From positions 992,001 to 1,056,000 of the forward strand of contig NZ_CAKKMS010000003.1 in assembly GCF_918698245.1 (NCBI RefSeq): a stretch of 64,000 nucleotides of DNA, read 5' to 3'. A program made the translations under genes and the position numbers. Origin of the DNA: Pedobacter sp. Bi126. Its GTDB lineage: Bacteria > Bacteroidota > Bacteroidia > Sphingobacteriales > Sphingobacteriaceae. The notes below the pieces were generated by a model. The model saw only the letters and a program-made list of their open reading frames with translations, did no database searches and was not told the origin of the DNA. Each line of letters starts with the position of its first letter. The stretch's first letter is position 1. Below, one piece after another: positions 44,329 through 53,300 of the stretch.

Positions 44329-44778
44329 ATGAAATATTTTATTGTTTTTATCTCCTTGTGGATGGTAAGTGCGAAATGCTTTAGCCAGACAAAACAGGAT
44401 AGCTTAGCAATCAAACGTGCAGTCCTTGATTATATAGAATCGCAGCATACCCCAAATCCTAAACAAATGGAGCAGGCTTTGCACCCAAGGCTGGTTAAAC
44501 GCACATTTTGGACGGATAAGGAAACCAACAAAGATTATGTTCGTGAAACCTCTGCAGAATCAATGGTTATCCTGGCTGAAAGTTATAACCGCAAAAAAGA
44601 TAAATTCCCCGCTGTTCCTAAAAAGGAAGTTAAAATGCTTGATGTTTCAGAGAAAACTGCCTCAGTTAAATTAATTGCAGATGAATGGATCGATTATATG
44701 CACCTTGTTAAATTGAATGGGGTCTGGAAGATTATTAATGTGCTCTGGCAATTTAATGATAGTGCGAGGCACAAATAG
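44329..44778 (+). CDS. NTF2-like secreted protein (putative lumazine-binding family)
   Basis: A 149-residue exported protein with signal peptide (MKYFIVFISLWMVSAKCFSQ). The mature part has the NTF2-like cone fold pattern: SLAIKRAVLDYIESQ helix, PRLVKRTFW, then the beta strands EVKMLDVSEKTASVKLIAD and LVKLNGVWKIINVLWQF. It resembles the Lumazine_bd_2 group, whose members are mostly of unknown function. It is convergent with the broken SRPBCC gene. Confidence 0.82.
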   Translation: MKYFIVFISLWMVSAKCFSQTKQDSLAIKRAVLDYIESQHTPNPKQMEQALHPRLVKRTFWTDKETNKDYVRETSAESMVILAESYNRKKDKFPAVPKKEVKMLDVSEKTASVKLIADEWIDYMHLVKLNGVWKIINVLWQFNDSARHK

Positions 44779-44784
44779 CGCATA

Positions 44785-45233
44785 TTACCATTCAGCTTGA
44801 AATTTGATTACCTCATTTCTTTTCTCAATTAGTTTAAGCATATAATTTTTAAGAAATATTTTTTCTACAAGCCGGCCTAATAAGCCAAATGGTGCCTGAA
44901 AATCAAAAACATCAGTCATTTCTGTCTGAGAATCTATTATTTTAAACAGGTGTTGGTGGTGGAGTTTTTTAAAGGGGCCTTTAACCATCTCATCGACAAA
45001 GCGTGTTGGGTATTCCATTGTACTAATCTTATTCGTCATTTCGAACAGAATGCCAAATGCCTGGCTCGCCAGATAACGGATTCATGTAAACCGATCAATC
45101 CGGCTCTCTTCCCAGCGATGGCTTTCTCACCAGAACTTTGCATCGACTGTACATGAAGGTCGATACTTATAGCCAGATCGAAACAGCGTTCAATCGGCGC
45201 ATTAATCGATGTTTTTAAGATAATTGTGGGCAT
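44785..45233 (-). pseudogene. SRPBCC family gene broken by a single-base frameshift
   Basis: Two minus-strand frames together make one SRPBCC (START-like lipid-binding) protein. Frame 1 (45233-45036) gives MPTIILKTSINAPIERCFDL to WRARHLAFCSK then stop. Frame 2 (45039-44785) continues TNKISTMEYPTRFVDEMVKG to the end. They meet at AAATGACG near 45036-45041, and one extra A would restore a continuous protein of about 149 residues. The rest of both halves is well conserved, so the lesion is recent or a sequencing error. Alternative: a two-ORF arrangement with ATGA-type reinitiation, less likely. Confidence 0.75.
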
Positions 45234-45354
45234 ACACTTAACTTTGGTCGTTTTTCTATGCTTTCTGCTTAAATCTGTTCGATTAACCCTATTGTTCTTA
45301 GTAAAAAATGAAAGTTTTGGATGGGAAATAAGCCGAACTTAAGGGTAAGGCTTT

Positions 45355-45418
45355 TTAGGGGTTAGGGTTTAGCGCTTGGTGGTTAGCGTTTAGGGTGAAT
45401 ATGTCTTGCTACTCAATA
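45355..45418. repeat. low-complexity TTAGGG/TTAGCG stretch and shared 14-mer
   Basis: 45355-45396 repeats TTAGGG, TTAGGGTTTAGCG and GTTAGCGTTTAGGG units. It is followed at 45405-45418 by CTTGCTACTCAATA, the complement of the 14-mer at 21335-21348. It lies in the region between the regulator and SRPBCC genes. No gene is present in it. Confidence 0.5.
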
Positions 45419-45464
45419 CTTACTACTTGATACTTCTCTCATATCTCAAATCTCCTCTTCATAT

Positions 45465-45971
45465 CTATTTAAAAACTTTCAATACCGAGCCCCAGAACCA
45501 ACTTTCTTCTGCTTTAAGCATTGTTTCTAGAGTTTTATCTACATTGAGGGCAAGTTTGTTAATATCGTTTACCGATTTTTTAAAGGTTTTAAACTCAGGA
45601 TCTTTTTCATCGCCCACTACCGTTGACAGTTCATTTAAAACTTTTAAAACAGGTTCTAGCTCTCTTTTTTTACGCTCTTTAGCTACCTGACGAGAAATAT
45701 TCCAAACATCCTTATCGGCAAAAAAGTATTCTTTGCGCTCGCCTGCTTTGTGCTGTTTTTCAATTAAACCCCATCCAATTAAATCGCGCAGGGTCATGTT
45801 GGCGTTTCCCCTGGAGATACTCAACGCCTCCATAATTTCTTCAGTGGTAAGCGCTTCAGGAGAAATGAGTAATAACGCATGTACCTGGGCCATGGTCCGG
45901 TTAATTCCCCATTCGGAGCCTAATTTGCCCCAAGCTTCTATAAATTTTAATTTTGCTGCTGCTAATTCCAT
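45465..45971 (-). CDS. GbsR/MarR family transcriptional regulator
   Basis: A 168-residue DNA-binding protein. The ATG at 45971 (MELAAAKLKFIEAWGKLGSEWG) is the conserved GbsR-like start. The winged helix is visible as WGINRTMAQVHALLLISPEALTTEEIMEALSISRGNANMTLRDLI-type sequence, given here only by its first part WGINRTMAQVHALLL. A basic wing and a C-terminal coiled helix (VNDINKLALNVDKTLETML) follow. GbsR proteins repress osmoprotectant genes in Bacillus; the target here is unknown. Confidence 0.88.
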   Translation of the reverse strand: MELAAAKLKFIEAWGKLGSEWGINRTMAQVHALLLISPEALTTEEIMEALSISRGNANMTLRDLIGWGLIEKQHKAGERKEYFFADKDVWNISRQVAKERKKRELEPVLKVLNELSTVVGDEKDPEFKTFKKSVNDINKLALNVDKTLETMLKAEESWFWGSVLKVFK

Positions 45972-46001
45972 GCACAAATATAAATTTATTTGTTTTGGAA
46001 G

Positions 46002-47087
46002 CTATTTGCTTTCCCGTTGTAGTTTATCCAATACCATCTGCCAGCTGGTATCGTTGTTATTTACTTTTTTTAACAGATCAGCCTGTGCCCTATCGAAATA
46101 AACAGATAGTTTTAATACCGGTAAAGCCAGATCTGGTTTAAACATCGTCCCGGGAGCAAATCCAGGTTCATTGTTCTTTGCACGGTCACGGTCGAATTTA
46201 ACGGTTGTATTCACATATTCTTCGTGCTGTTTTTCACCATTAATGTATGGGATCATCCATTCTACAGATTTTTTGATCGAAGATCCTTTAGGCGACTCAT
46301 AAGTATAAAAATTGGTGCCTTTCGCCCTGTCGATCATAATGGCCAACTTTAACATCGGTTCCAGGTCGTAAATGTGGTAATGCATGGCATCGCGCTCCTT
46401 AAAATCCAAACTTGTTCCGTCAGCATATAGATTGATATTGATGTGGCTTTTTAAATTGTCGATGGTCCATTTAATAAAATGCTGATTGTTTAAGGTGTAA
46501 CCGATTTCGCCAACTTCTTTTAGCCGATGAGCATTCCAGTTATTAATGGCGGTAGCTCTGCCCGCTTTCATCCGTTTACTGTTAATTTCTGCTAAAGCCG
46601 TTTCAGTAAGCCATTGTTCAATCTGTTTTTTATCAGCTGTTGGGATATCTTTTTTAATCAGGTCATAAGCTTCAATTGCTTTATCCAGGTTGGTATCGTC
46701 AATAGGATCGCCATTTGGTTTATTGATTTTGGCCCATGCACTAAGAAATTCTACACATTTGTTTAAATATTTTCGATCATTGGTAATCCGATATTGTAAG
46801 GCCAGTGCAAACATTTTGTTCATATCTGCCAGGGCTAATCTGGTTTTCTCTTTTTTGGGATTTCCCTTTAATAATCCTTCAGTCCTGATGGTATCTATTG
46901 GATTCGGGTTTTCGCTTAGATAATTTAATGCCGATTTTTCAAAGCCCAGGTATAGTTTTTTGGTTTCCTCATCATTTTTGATCTGGGTTTTCAGCTTTTT
47001 AATTTCATTGTTATTTAAACTTACAATTTGCGAAAACGAAGAAAAAGATAATAAAGCAAGAGCGATTGTAACGACAAACTTTCTCAT
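46002..47087 (-). CDS. alginate lyase family protein (PL5-like)
   Basis: A 361-residue exported protein with signal peptide (VVTIALALLSFSSFSQ). It resembles the Alginate_lyase family, an alpha/alpha-toroid fold. INNWNAHRLKEVGEIGYTLN holds the conserved Asn/His pair, and DGTSLDFKERDAMHYHIYDL supplies Arg, His and Tyr near the active site. It likely degrades uronic-acid-containing polysaccharide in the periplasm. No other PL or GH gene and no SusC/D pair is nearby, so it is not part of a classic PUL. Confidence 0.83.
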   Translation of the reverse strand: MRKFVVTIALALLSFSSFSQIVSLNNNEIKKLKTQIKNDEETKKLYLGFEKSALNYLSENPNPIDTIRTEGLLKGNPKKEKTRLALADMNKMFALALQYRITNDRKYLNKCVEFLSAWAKINKPNGDPIDDTNLDKAIEAYDLIKKDIPTADKKQIEQWLTETALAEINSKRMKAGRATAINNWNAHRLKEVGEIGYTLNNQHFIKWTIDNLKSHININLYADGTSLDFKERDAMHYHIYDLEPMLKLAIMIDRAKGTNFYTYESPKGSSIKKSVEWMIPYINGEKQHEEYVNTTVKFDRDRAKNNEPGFAPGTMFKPDLALPVLKLSVYFDRAQADLLKKVNNNDTSWQMVLDKLQRESK

Positions 47088-47156
47088 AATAAATAGGTTG
47101 AATTTTTATTCTTTCCTACAAATCTAATTTTTTATTCAGCATGCATTTAATTTATT

Positions 47157-47188
47157 ACTTTTTTATACCGCTCAATTTTTTATTTTTG
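47157..47188 (+). promoter_or_regulatory. promoter-like element for the YfhO gene
   Basis: TATTTTTG (47181-47188) matches TAnnTTTG, 28 bases before the ATG. The -33 region (CTTTTTTAT around 47159) is only a loose match. Confidence 0.4.
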
Positions 47189-47216
47189 ACGTTCGTTTAA
47201 ACTTAAACAAACCTTA

Positions 47217-49712
47217 ATGAATAACTGGTTTAATAAAAATGGCATTCACTTAGCCATTATTGCGTTTTTTGTAGTCATCACTTTTGCCTACTTCAGTCCT
47301 GTTTTGCAGGGTAAAGCGCCACAGCAGGGCGATGTTTTGCAGGCTAAGGCCATGCAGAAAGAAATTATGGATATTAAGGCGAAAGATGGTAAAGGCCCAC
47401 TTTGGACCAACCAGATGTTCGGTGGTATGCCAGCTTACCAAATTTGGGTACAGTATCCCCTCAATATTACAACGTATGGTATCGATGTAATAAAAGGTAT
47501 TTTCCCAGATCCTGTTGGAACAGTTTTGTTATACCTTTTAGGCGCATACCTATTATTTTGTGTATTAAAAATAAACCCATGGCTTGCTGCTGCCGGGGCA
47601 ATCGCTTTTGCATTTACCTCGTATAATTTTATCATTATTGCTGCGGGGCATAGCAATAAGGCATTAGCAATTGGCTTTTTTGCTCCTATTTTGGCTGCCA
47701 TTATTCTCATTCTAAGGGGCAGGTATCTGGTAGGAGGCAGTTTGCTGGCGTTGTTTATGGCGCTAGAGATCCGCTCGAACCACATCCAAATGACCTACTA
47801 TTTATTTATAGCGTTATTTATTCTAGGCTGTATAGAACTTTACCATGCCTTTAAAGCAAAACAGCTTCCGGCATTTGGTAAAGCTGTTGCTTATATAGCT
47901 GCGGGTATTTTCCTGTCGGTTCTGGTAAATGCAGGTACCCTGTGGACAACCTACGAGTATGGCAAAGAAACCATCCGTGGTAAATCGAATTTAACTACCG
48001 ATAAAGCCGAGCCTGCAAATGGTTTGGATAAAGAATATGCCTACCAATGGAGCCAGGGTGTTGGAGAGAGTTTCTCATTTCTGATTCCGAATATTTATGG
48101 TGGTGCAAGCAGTATTGACGAAATTATTAAGCCTGAAAGCAATACTTATAAAGCAGTTGAAAAAAATCTTCAGGGCGTTGATCCAAAGCAGGCCATTGGT
48201 TATGTGGCGCAAAATTTGGGCACCAACCAGTATTGGGGCAATAAACCGGGTACTTCCGGGCCGTATTATTTTGGAGCCATTATCTGTTTCTTATTTGTTT
48301 TCGGACTGTTTATAGTAAAACACCGCTGGAAATGGTGGATCTTAGGATCAAGTATCTTATTGCTGTTCCTTTCCTTTGGAAATAACTTACCGTTTATTTC
48401 AGATATATTCTTCGATTACTTGCCGGGCTATAATAAATTCAGGGCGGTAGAATCGATATTGGCCGTTGTAGGTTTATTGGTACCCTTGCTGGCTATACTG
48501 GCCATTAAAGAAGCACAAGAAGGAAAATACGATCAAAAATATTTAGTGCAGAGATTAACCTGGTCAGCAGGTATTACCGGTGGTTTTGCTTTAATTATTG
48601 CCGTGATCCCTACGGTGTTCTTCAGCTTTACGCAGGCCAACCAGGCACAGGTTTTAGATGCTTTAACACAAACCTTGCAGAATAACCGAGGTGCTGCAAT
48701 GGAAATTTTAAATGGCATTGTTGCCGACCGTGTGGCTTTAGCACGTGCTGATGCTTTACGTTCTTTATTGTTCGTAGCCATCGGTTTTGGAATTACCTGG
48801 GCCTTCATTACCAAAAAACTGAACATGCAATTGGCTTTTGGTTTATTGGCATTATTTGTTTTAATTGATTTGTGGCAGGTAGACCGCCGTTATTTAAACA
48901 ACCAGAATTTTGTAAGTAAATCCGATTTAGATAACCATTATCAACCCAGGGATGTAGATAATTTTATAGCGGCTGATAAAGATCCAAACTTTAGGGTTTT
49001 CGATTTATCGTTGGGCGATCCGTTTAAAAGTGCCGAAACTTCTTATTTCCATAAAACCGTTGGTGGTTTCCACTCCGCGAGGTTAAAACGTTTTCAGGAG
49101 TTGGTGGATAACCAATTAACAAAAAGCGTTAACCAGGATGTGTTGGATATGTTAAATACCAAGTACATTATTACACAAGATCCTCAGAATGGATCGTATA
49201 AAATGCAGCGTAACGCAACGGCAGCGGGTAATGCCTGGTTTGTACAAAGTGTTCAGTTTGCCAAAAACGGTGATGAAGAAATGAAGGCCATTAGCAGTTT
49301 TGATGCTAAAAAAGAAGCCATTGTTGATGAAAGTTTCAAAAATTCGATTGATACCAAACGTTTAGGAACTGGTCAGGAAGGTTTTATTAAATTAACCAAC
49401 TATAACCCTGATCATTTAACTTATGAGTACTCAACCGCTAAAGATGTAATTGCAGTGTTTTCAGAGATTTATTATGATAAGGGCTGGAAGATGTATATCG
49501 ATGGTGTTGAAAAGCCATACTTCAGGGCTGATTATGTTTTACGTGCGGCACAATTAGAAGCAGGCAACCATAAACTTGAGTTTATTTTCCACCCAACATC
49601 GTATTATACCGGAGAGAAAATCTCTTTAGCTGGATCTATCTTATTGTTGGCCGGATTAGGTTTTGGGTTTTATTCAGAAGAAAAGAAGAAAAAGAAAGCA
49701 GTTAAAGCTTAA
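47217..49712 (+). CDS. YfhO family membrane protein
   Basis: An 831-residue polytopic membrane protein with about 12 hydrophobic helices in the first 560 residues. A soluble beta-rich C-terminal part and a final helix (ISLAGSILLLAGLGFGFYS) follow. It matches the YfhO family, which in Gram-positives acts in lipoteichoic acid glycosylation by a GT-C-like mechanism. The N-terminal TNQMFGGMPAYQIW loop and LEIRSNHIQMTYYL are family features. The Bacteroidota substrate is unknown; glycosylation of a surface polymer is likely. Confidence 0.88.
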   Translation: MNNWFNKNGIHLAIIAFFVVITFAYFSPVLQGKAPQQGDVLQAKAMQKEIMDIKAKDGKGPLWTNQMFGGMPAYQIWVQYPLNITTYGIDVIKGIFPDPVGTVLLYLLGAYLLFCVLKINPWLAAAGAIAFAFTSYNFIIIAAGHSNKALAIGFFAPILAAIILILRGRYLVGGSLLALFMALEIRSNHIQMTYYLFIALFILGCIELYHAFKAKQLPAFGKAVAYIAAGIFLSVLVNAGTLWTTYEYGKETIRGKSNLTTDKAEPANGLDKEYAYQWSQGVGESFSFLIPNIYGGASSIDEIIKPESNTYKAVEKNLQGVDPKQAIGYVAQNLGTNQYWGNKPGTSGPYYFGAIICFLFVFGLFIVKHRWKWWILGSSILLLFLSFGNNLPFISDIFFDYLPGYNKFRAVESILAVVGLLVPLLAILAIKEAQEGKYDQKYLVQRLTWSAGITGGFALIIAVIPTVFFSFTQANQAQVLDALTQTLQNNRGAAMEILNGIVADRVALARADALRSLLFVAIGFGITWAFITKKLNMQLAFGLLALFVLIDLWQVDRRYLNNQNFVSKSDLDNHYQPRDVDNFIAADKDPNFRVFDLSLGDPFKSAETSYFHKTVGGFHSARLKRFQELVDNQLTKSVNQDVLDMLNTKYIITQDPQNGSYKMQRNATAAGNAWFVQSVQFAKNGDEEMKAISSFDAKKEAIVDESFKNSIDTKRLGTGQEGFIKLTNYNPDHLTYEYSTAKDVIAVFSEIYYDKGWKMYIDGVEKPYFRADYVLRAAQLEAGNHKLEFIFHPTSYYTGEKISLAGSILLLAGLGFGFYSEEKKKKKAVKA

Positions 49713-49734
49713 TATATCTTTAAATACATTTATG

Positions 49735-49766
49735 CCCCGTAAGATTAAAATCTTGCGGGGTTTTTT
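49735..49766 (+). terminator. terminator of the YfhO gene
   Basis: CCCCGTAAGAT (49735-49745) pairs with ATCTTGCGGGG (49750-49760), followed by TTTTTT. The stem has one G-U pair. Confidence 0.92.
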
Positions 49767-50496
49767 GTTGCCAGAATTTTTGCAACGATTTCTTGCCACG
49801 GAAACACAGGATACCTCCCTCGGTTTGTCAACGTGAGCATAGTCGAAGGGCATTTAAAATGAATTCATTGCACACCTTGAGATTCTGAGTATTCACACTT
49901 GCGATCGTCCTCCTGAACTTAGGATCTATAAAATGCAATCAGCCTTGAGTCTTTATTCAATAATCCAAAGTCGATTTCACACCACGTGTCATCCTGAGCG
50001 TATTCGAAGGATCTTTTAATTAGAGAAAATGTAAAATAGGTGATGGTGGATTTTGCTTAACCGCTAGCCGCGGGGCCTTCTTTCTTTTGATAGCAAAAGA
50101 AACAAAACTACCAGCTCGCAATTTTTTTATTAAAGCCAGTGAGTAGGCCTGAACTGTGCCTGCCAAAAAATTGACCATGCCGGTTTAAAAGCGAAACGGA
50201 AAACAGTGCTTTGGCCTTACGGGATGGCTATGAAGAATGGAAATAGCAACTGTGCTTAAGAAATACCATTTTAGGCCTTTTGCTAACATACACTAATATC
50301 TTAATGTATTCCGCTTTGCGGATCATCCCAGCGATGATGACGGTGGGTAATGAACCAACGACTAATGAAATATTGAACCAAACAGCCCCTTCCGATGTCA
50401 TTTTAACAATCTTTATCAAGTAGAATAATAATTTAACAATGTCGTAACATTTGTTTGATATACAGAGTCTTACCTTTGTAATGTAAATCAGATGAT
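49767..50496. other. 730-base gene-free region of decayed repeats
   Basis: No gene is supported here; the minus frame 50228-50509 lacks protein-like composition. Fragments of several repeat families are seen: GTCAACGTGAGCATAGTCGAAG near 49828, GTGTCATCCTGAGCGTATTC near 49987, and CTTTCTTTTGATAGCAAAAG near 50081 (an 8-base-arm inverted repeat). ATCATCCCAGCGATGATGACG near 50321 is another. The end carries a promoter (50450-50478). Confidence 0.55.
50450..50478 (+). promoter_or_regulatory. promoter before the 31-residue microprotein and LpxH-like gene
   Basis: TACCTTTG (50471-50478) is an exact TAnnTTTG match. TTTG at 50450-50453 lies 17 bases upstream, slightly closer than usual. The microprotein ATG follows 18 bases later. 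Confidence 0.5.
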
Positions 50497-50592
50497 ATGT
50501 TAGAATCATTCTTTGCCGTATGTTTATTAATTGTTGTACTTTATTTCTTTAGCCCCTTTGAGGTAAAACTCGATGAGGAAGAAGAGTGGTAA
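50497..50592 (+). CDS. 31-residue single-helix membrane microprotein (candidate)
   Basis: A short frame translating to a hydrophobic helix (residues 4-20, SFFAVCLLIVVLYFFSP) and an acidic end (KLDEEEEW). It has an ATG 18 bases after a good -7 promoter box and a clean TAA stop, and lies 71 bases before the LpxH-like gene. Composition is that of a one-pass membrane peptide with an acidic soluble tail. No family is known to me. It could be a leader or regulatory peptide for the downstream genes. Confidence 0.5.
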   Translation: MLESFFAVCLLIVVLYFFSPFEVKLDEEEEW

Positions 50593-50663
50593 CACAGCTA
50601 ATTTATCTCTGAACTGCTTTAATCGAGCGGTAATAACACTCTTCCCCCTAAAATTTCCCGTTT

Positions 50664-51518
50664 ATGGATAAAAGAAATGTCGATGTAGTCGTAATATCCG
50701 ATGTACATTTAGGTACCTATGGTTGCCATGCAAAAGAACTTCTAAAATATCTTAAGAGCATAAAACCCAAAACACTGATCTTAAATGGCGATATCATCGA
50801 TATCTGGCAGTTTAGCAAAAGTTATTGGCCCGAATCGCACATGAAGGTAATCCGTAAACTGATGAAATTCGTATCGGAGGGTGTTCAGGTTCACTACCTG
50901 ACGGGAAATCATGATGAGATGCTCCGCAAATTTGATGGCATGGAAATGGGCACTTTCCATCTCCAGAATAAATTAATTTTAGAGCTGGACGGTAAAAAGG
51001 CATGGTTTTTTCATGGTGATGTTTTTGATGTTACCATGCAGCACTCTAAATGGCTGGCTAAACTTGGTGCGGTTGGCTACGATACACTGATCCTCATTAA
51101 TAGTTTTGTAAACTGGGTACTTACCGCATTTGGGCGGGAGAAGATGAGCTTTTCGAAAAAGATCAAAGCTAAATTTAAAGATGCCGTTAAGTTCATCAAT
51201 AGTTTTGAGCAAACTGCGGCAGAACTGGCTATCGAAAAAGGTTATCAATATGTAGTTTGTGGTCATATCCACCAGGCCGAGCAACGCGAAATCGCCACAG
51301 AAGATGGAAAAGTGCTTTACCTGAACAGTGGCGATTGGGTAGAAAGTTTAACCGCTTTAGAGTATGAAAATAAAAACTGGACGGTTTTTAAGTACGAACA
51401 TCAACATTTTACGAAGGACGAATTGGATGAAGGAATCCTTTCTGATGCCGAAGATTTAAAAAGTAAACTGGACATAAATATTCTTTTACAGAATATAAAA
51501 TATGAAATTGCCCAATAA
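50664..51518 (+). CDS. UDP-2,3-diacylglucosamine diphosphatase-like metallophosphoesterase
   Basis: A 284-residue calcineurin-like phosphoesterase close to LpxH. The motifs are in order: SDVHLGTYG, LNGDIIDIWQ, TGNHDEML, FHGDVFDV and VCGHIHQAE, all metal ligands. LpxH hydrolyses UDP-2,3-diacylglucosamine to lipid X in lipid A synthesis. Bacteroidota carry several LpxH-like proteins, and this longer version next to a glycosyltransferase may act on a different lipid-linked diphosphate. The downstream gene starts 20 bases later. Confidence 0.85.
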   Translation: MDKRNVDVVVISDVHLGTYGCHAKELLKYLKSIKPKTLILNGDIIDIWQFSKSYWPESHMKVIRKLMKFVSEGVQVHYLTGNHDEMLRKFDGMEMGTFHLQNKLILELDGKKAWFFHGDVFDVTMQHSKWLAKLGAVGYDTLILINSFVNWVLTAFGREKMSFSKKIKAKFKDAVKFINSFEQTAAELAIEKGYQYVVCGHIHQAEQREIATEDGKVLYLNSGDWVESLTALEYENKNWTVFKYEHQHFTKDELDEGILSDAEDLKSKLDINILLQNIKYEIAQ

Positions 51519-51538
51519 TTTTAGATATTCGGGCATAA

Positions 51539-52528
51539 ATGAAGATACTTTACGCAATACAGGGAACAGGTAATGGTCATATCAGTAGGGCAAGGGAAAT
51601 TATTCCTTTGCTTCAGCAGTATGGCGAATTGGATATTTTAGTAAGTGGAACACAGGCGGATGTAAAACTCAGTCAGCCTGTAAAATATCAATTGCATGGC
51701 TTCAGTTTTATCTTTGGAAAAAAAGGTGGTGTAGACCATTTTAAAACATGGCTGAACATGAATCTCTTCCGTTTTAGAAAAGATATGAAGCAGCTGCCAC
51801 TGAAAGAGTACAACTTAATTGTTAACGATTTTGAACCTGTAAGCGCCTGGGCCTGTAAACTGCAGGGCATAGAATGTGTATCATTGAGCCATCAGGCTGC
51901 ATTTAAATCTAAAAAAGTACCGCGTCCTAGAACTTTAGATTGGGGGAAACTGATTTTGAGCCGTTATGCACCCACCAAATACCACATTGGCTTTCATTTC
52001 GACCGTTACGATACTTTTATCCATACCCCGGTAATCAGGGCAGAGATCCGAAATCTGAAAAGTGAAAATTTAGGACATTATACGGTATATCTTCCAGCCA
52101 TTGACGATAAACGTTTGGTAAAGCTTTTTACACAGCTTCCTGAGGTTACATGGCAGGTTTTTTCTAAACACAGTAAAGTTGCCTATCAGGAAGGGAATGT
52201 TTTTGTAGAACCTGTTAACAATGAAAAATTTAATAAAAGCCTGGCCACCTGCGAAGGCTTGTTTACCGGTGGTGGTTTCGAAGGACCTGCTGAAGCACTT
52301 TACCTAAAGAAAAAACTGCTGGTGGCGCCTATGCGTTTCCAGTTTGAACAACAATGTAATGCCTACGCCTTAAAACAGTTTGGTTTGCCTGTAATTTGGG
52401 GAAGTACCAGAAACTGGTTGCCGATTATCAAAAACTGGATAGAAAACCCTCAACAGCATGAGTTTAATTTCCCAGATGAAACGGCCCAGATCATTGACGA
52501 TATGGTGAAGAAATACGCGAGGGTTTAA
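51539..52528 (+). CDS. GT-B glycosyltransferase family protein
   Basis: A 329-residue enzyme with GT-B organisation. The N-terminal glycine loop is YAIQGTGNGHISRAREI, and the nucleotide-sugar side carries CEGLFTGGGFEGPAEALY with a Glu in the ribose-binding position. It resembles the MurG/MGDG-synthase-like COG1819 group. It forms a two-gene unit with the LpxH-like gene, which points to lipid or lipid-linked glycan assembly. Acceptor unknown. Confidence 0.85.
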   Translation: MKILYAIQGTGNGHISRAREIIPLLQQYGELDILVSGTQADVKLSQPVKYQLHGFSFIFGKKGGVDHFKTWLNMNLFRFRKDMKQLPLKEYNLIVNDFEPVSAWACKLQGIECVSLSHQAAFKSKKVPRPRTLDWGKLILSRYAPTKYHIGFHFDRYDTFIHTPVIRAEIRNLKSENLGHYTVYLPAIDDKRLVKLFTQLPEVTWQVFSKHSKVAYQEGNVFVEPVNNEKFNKSLATCEGLFTGGGFEGPAEALYLKKKLLVAPMRFQFEQQCNAYALKQFGLPVIWGSTRNWLPIIKNWIENPQQHEFNFPDETAQIIDDMVKKYARV

Positions 52529-52562
52529 TCATAGGATAATTAGCTAAAAATAGAAAGTTATA

Positions 52563-53300
52563 TTAAAGTACCGTAAACTCATACATGTCTGATTCCGAAG
52601 TATAACCGTATGAATCCCTAGATACAATTTTCCAATAGTATTTAACCCCAGAACTTACTGTTGCAGGGTAGGTGTTTGATCCGGATTTAGATAGTATAAG
52701 CGCTGGGGTAGTCGTAGTGCCCAGATATATATCGTAATTCACTACGTTTCCATCAGGGTCGTCCGTTCTCCAGGATAGCGTAATTTTGCCAGCTGATGAA
52801 GCAATAGATTGTTTTTTTGTTGGAGATATTAGTTCTGCAGGATAAGGGGCATACCTTGTTATTCCTTCGCCCGCATTGTAGAATTTCCATACTTCACTCT
52901 CGAATACCTCGCCATTATTGTTCTTTGATTTGGTTTGTACAAACCAGGAGTAAGGCGTATTTCTCTCAAGCGACATTTCGGTTTGGTTAGTGATTAATGG
53001 TGTTTGAATAAATGAATTGCCGGTGTTTAAATTTTTAACTGTGATTGTATAACTTTCCACGCTCTGTCCTTCAGTCCATTTAAAGGTTACCTTACTGGCA
53101 GTAGACGATTGCACAACGCCAGCATAACAAACCTCGTTTTTGGTGGGAAGCAGCAAGGTTGCCTTGGTAGTTGTTCCGTTTGCAGGAGGAGGCACAACAG
53201 GAGGAGCAGGTGGTGTTGGTTCTGGAGCAGGGGGGCTCTTCTTTCCGCAGGCCAAAGCCAAAGTCAACAAAGCTATTCCCAATATTATTTTTATTTTCAT
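52563..53300 (-). CDS. FN3-domain lipoprotein
   Basis: A 245-residue lipoprotein: lipobox ALLTLALAC, Cys near residue 18, followed by a Pro-rich stalk (PAPEPTPPAPPVVPPPA). Two fibronectin type III-like domains are visible, about residues 50-145 (SKVTFKWTEGQSVESYTI..) and 150-245 (GKITLSWRTDDPDGNVVNYD..YYWKIVSRDSYG). Its start overlaps the giant gene's stop as TAATG, so the two are translationally coupled. It probably sits in the outer membrane and may hold or process the giant protein; that role is inferred. Confidence 0.85.
   Translation of the reverse strand: MKIKIILGIALLTLALACGKKSPPAPEPTPPAPPVVPPPANGTTTKATLLLPTKNEVCYAGVVQSSTASKVTFKWTEGQSVESYTITVKNLNTGNSFIQTPLITNQTEMSLERNTPYSWFVQTKSKNNNGEVFESEVWKFYNAGEGITRYAPYPAELISPTKKQSIASSAGKITLSWRTDDPDGNVVNYDIYLGTTTTPALILSKSGSNTYPATVSSGVKYYWKIVSRDSYGYTSESDMYEFTVL

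Noticed and set aside
44785..45233. Programmed frameshifting in the SRPBCC gene
   Set aside because: No slippery heptamer plus downstream structure is visible at the junction; a simple one-base loss explains it better.
46002..47087. A polysaccharide utilisation locus around the alginate-lyase-family gene
   Set aside because: No SusC/SusD pair and no other carbohydrate-active genes are adjacent; the neighbouring regulator is GbsR-like.
50228..50509. 93-residue minus-strand frame
   Set aside because: It overlaps the promoter and microprotein region and is made of low-complexity AT-rich codons; it shows no recognisable pattern.
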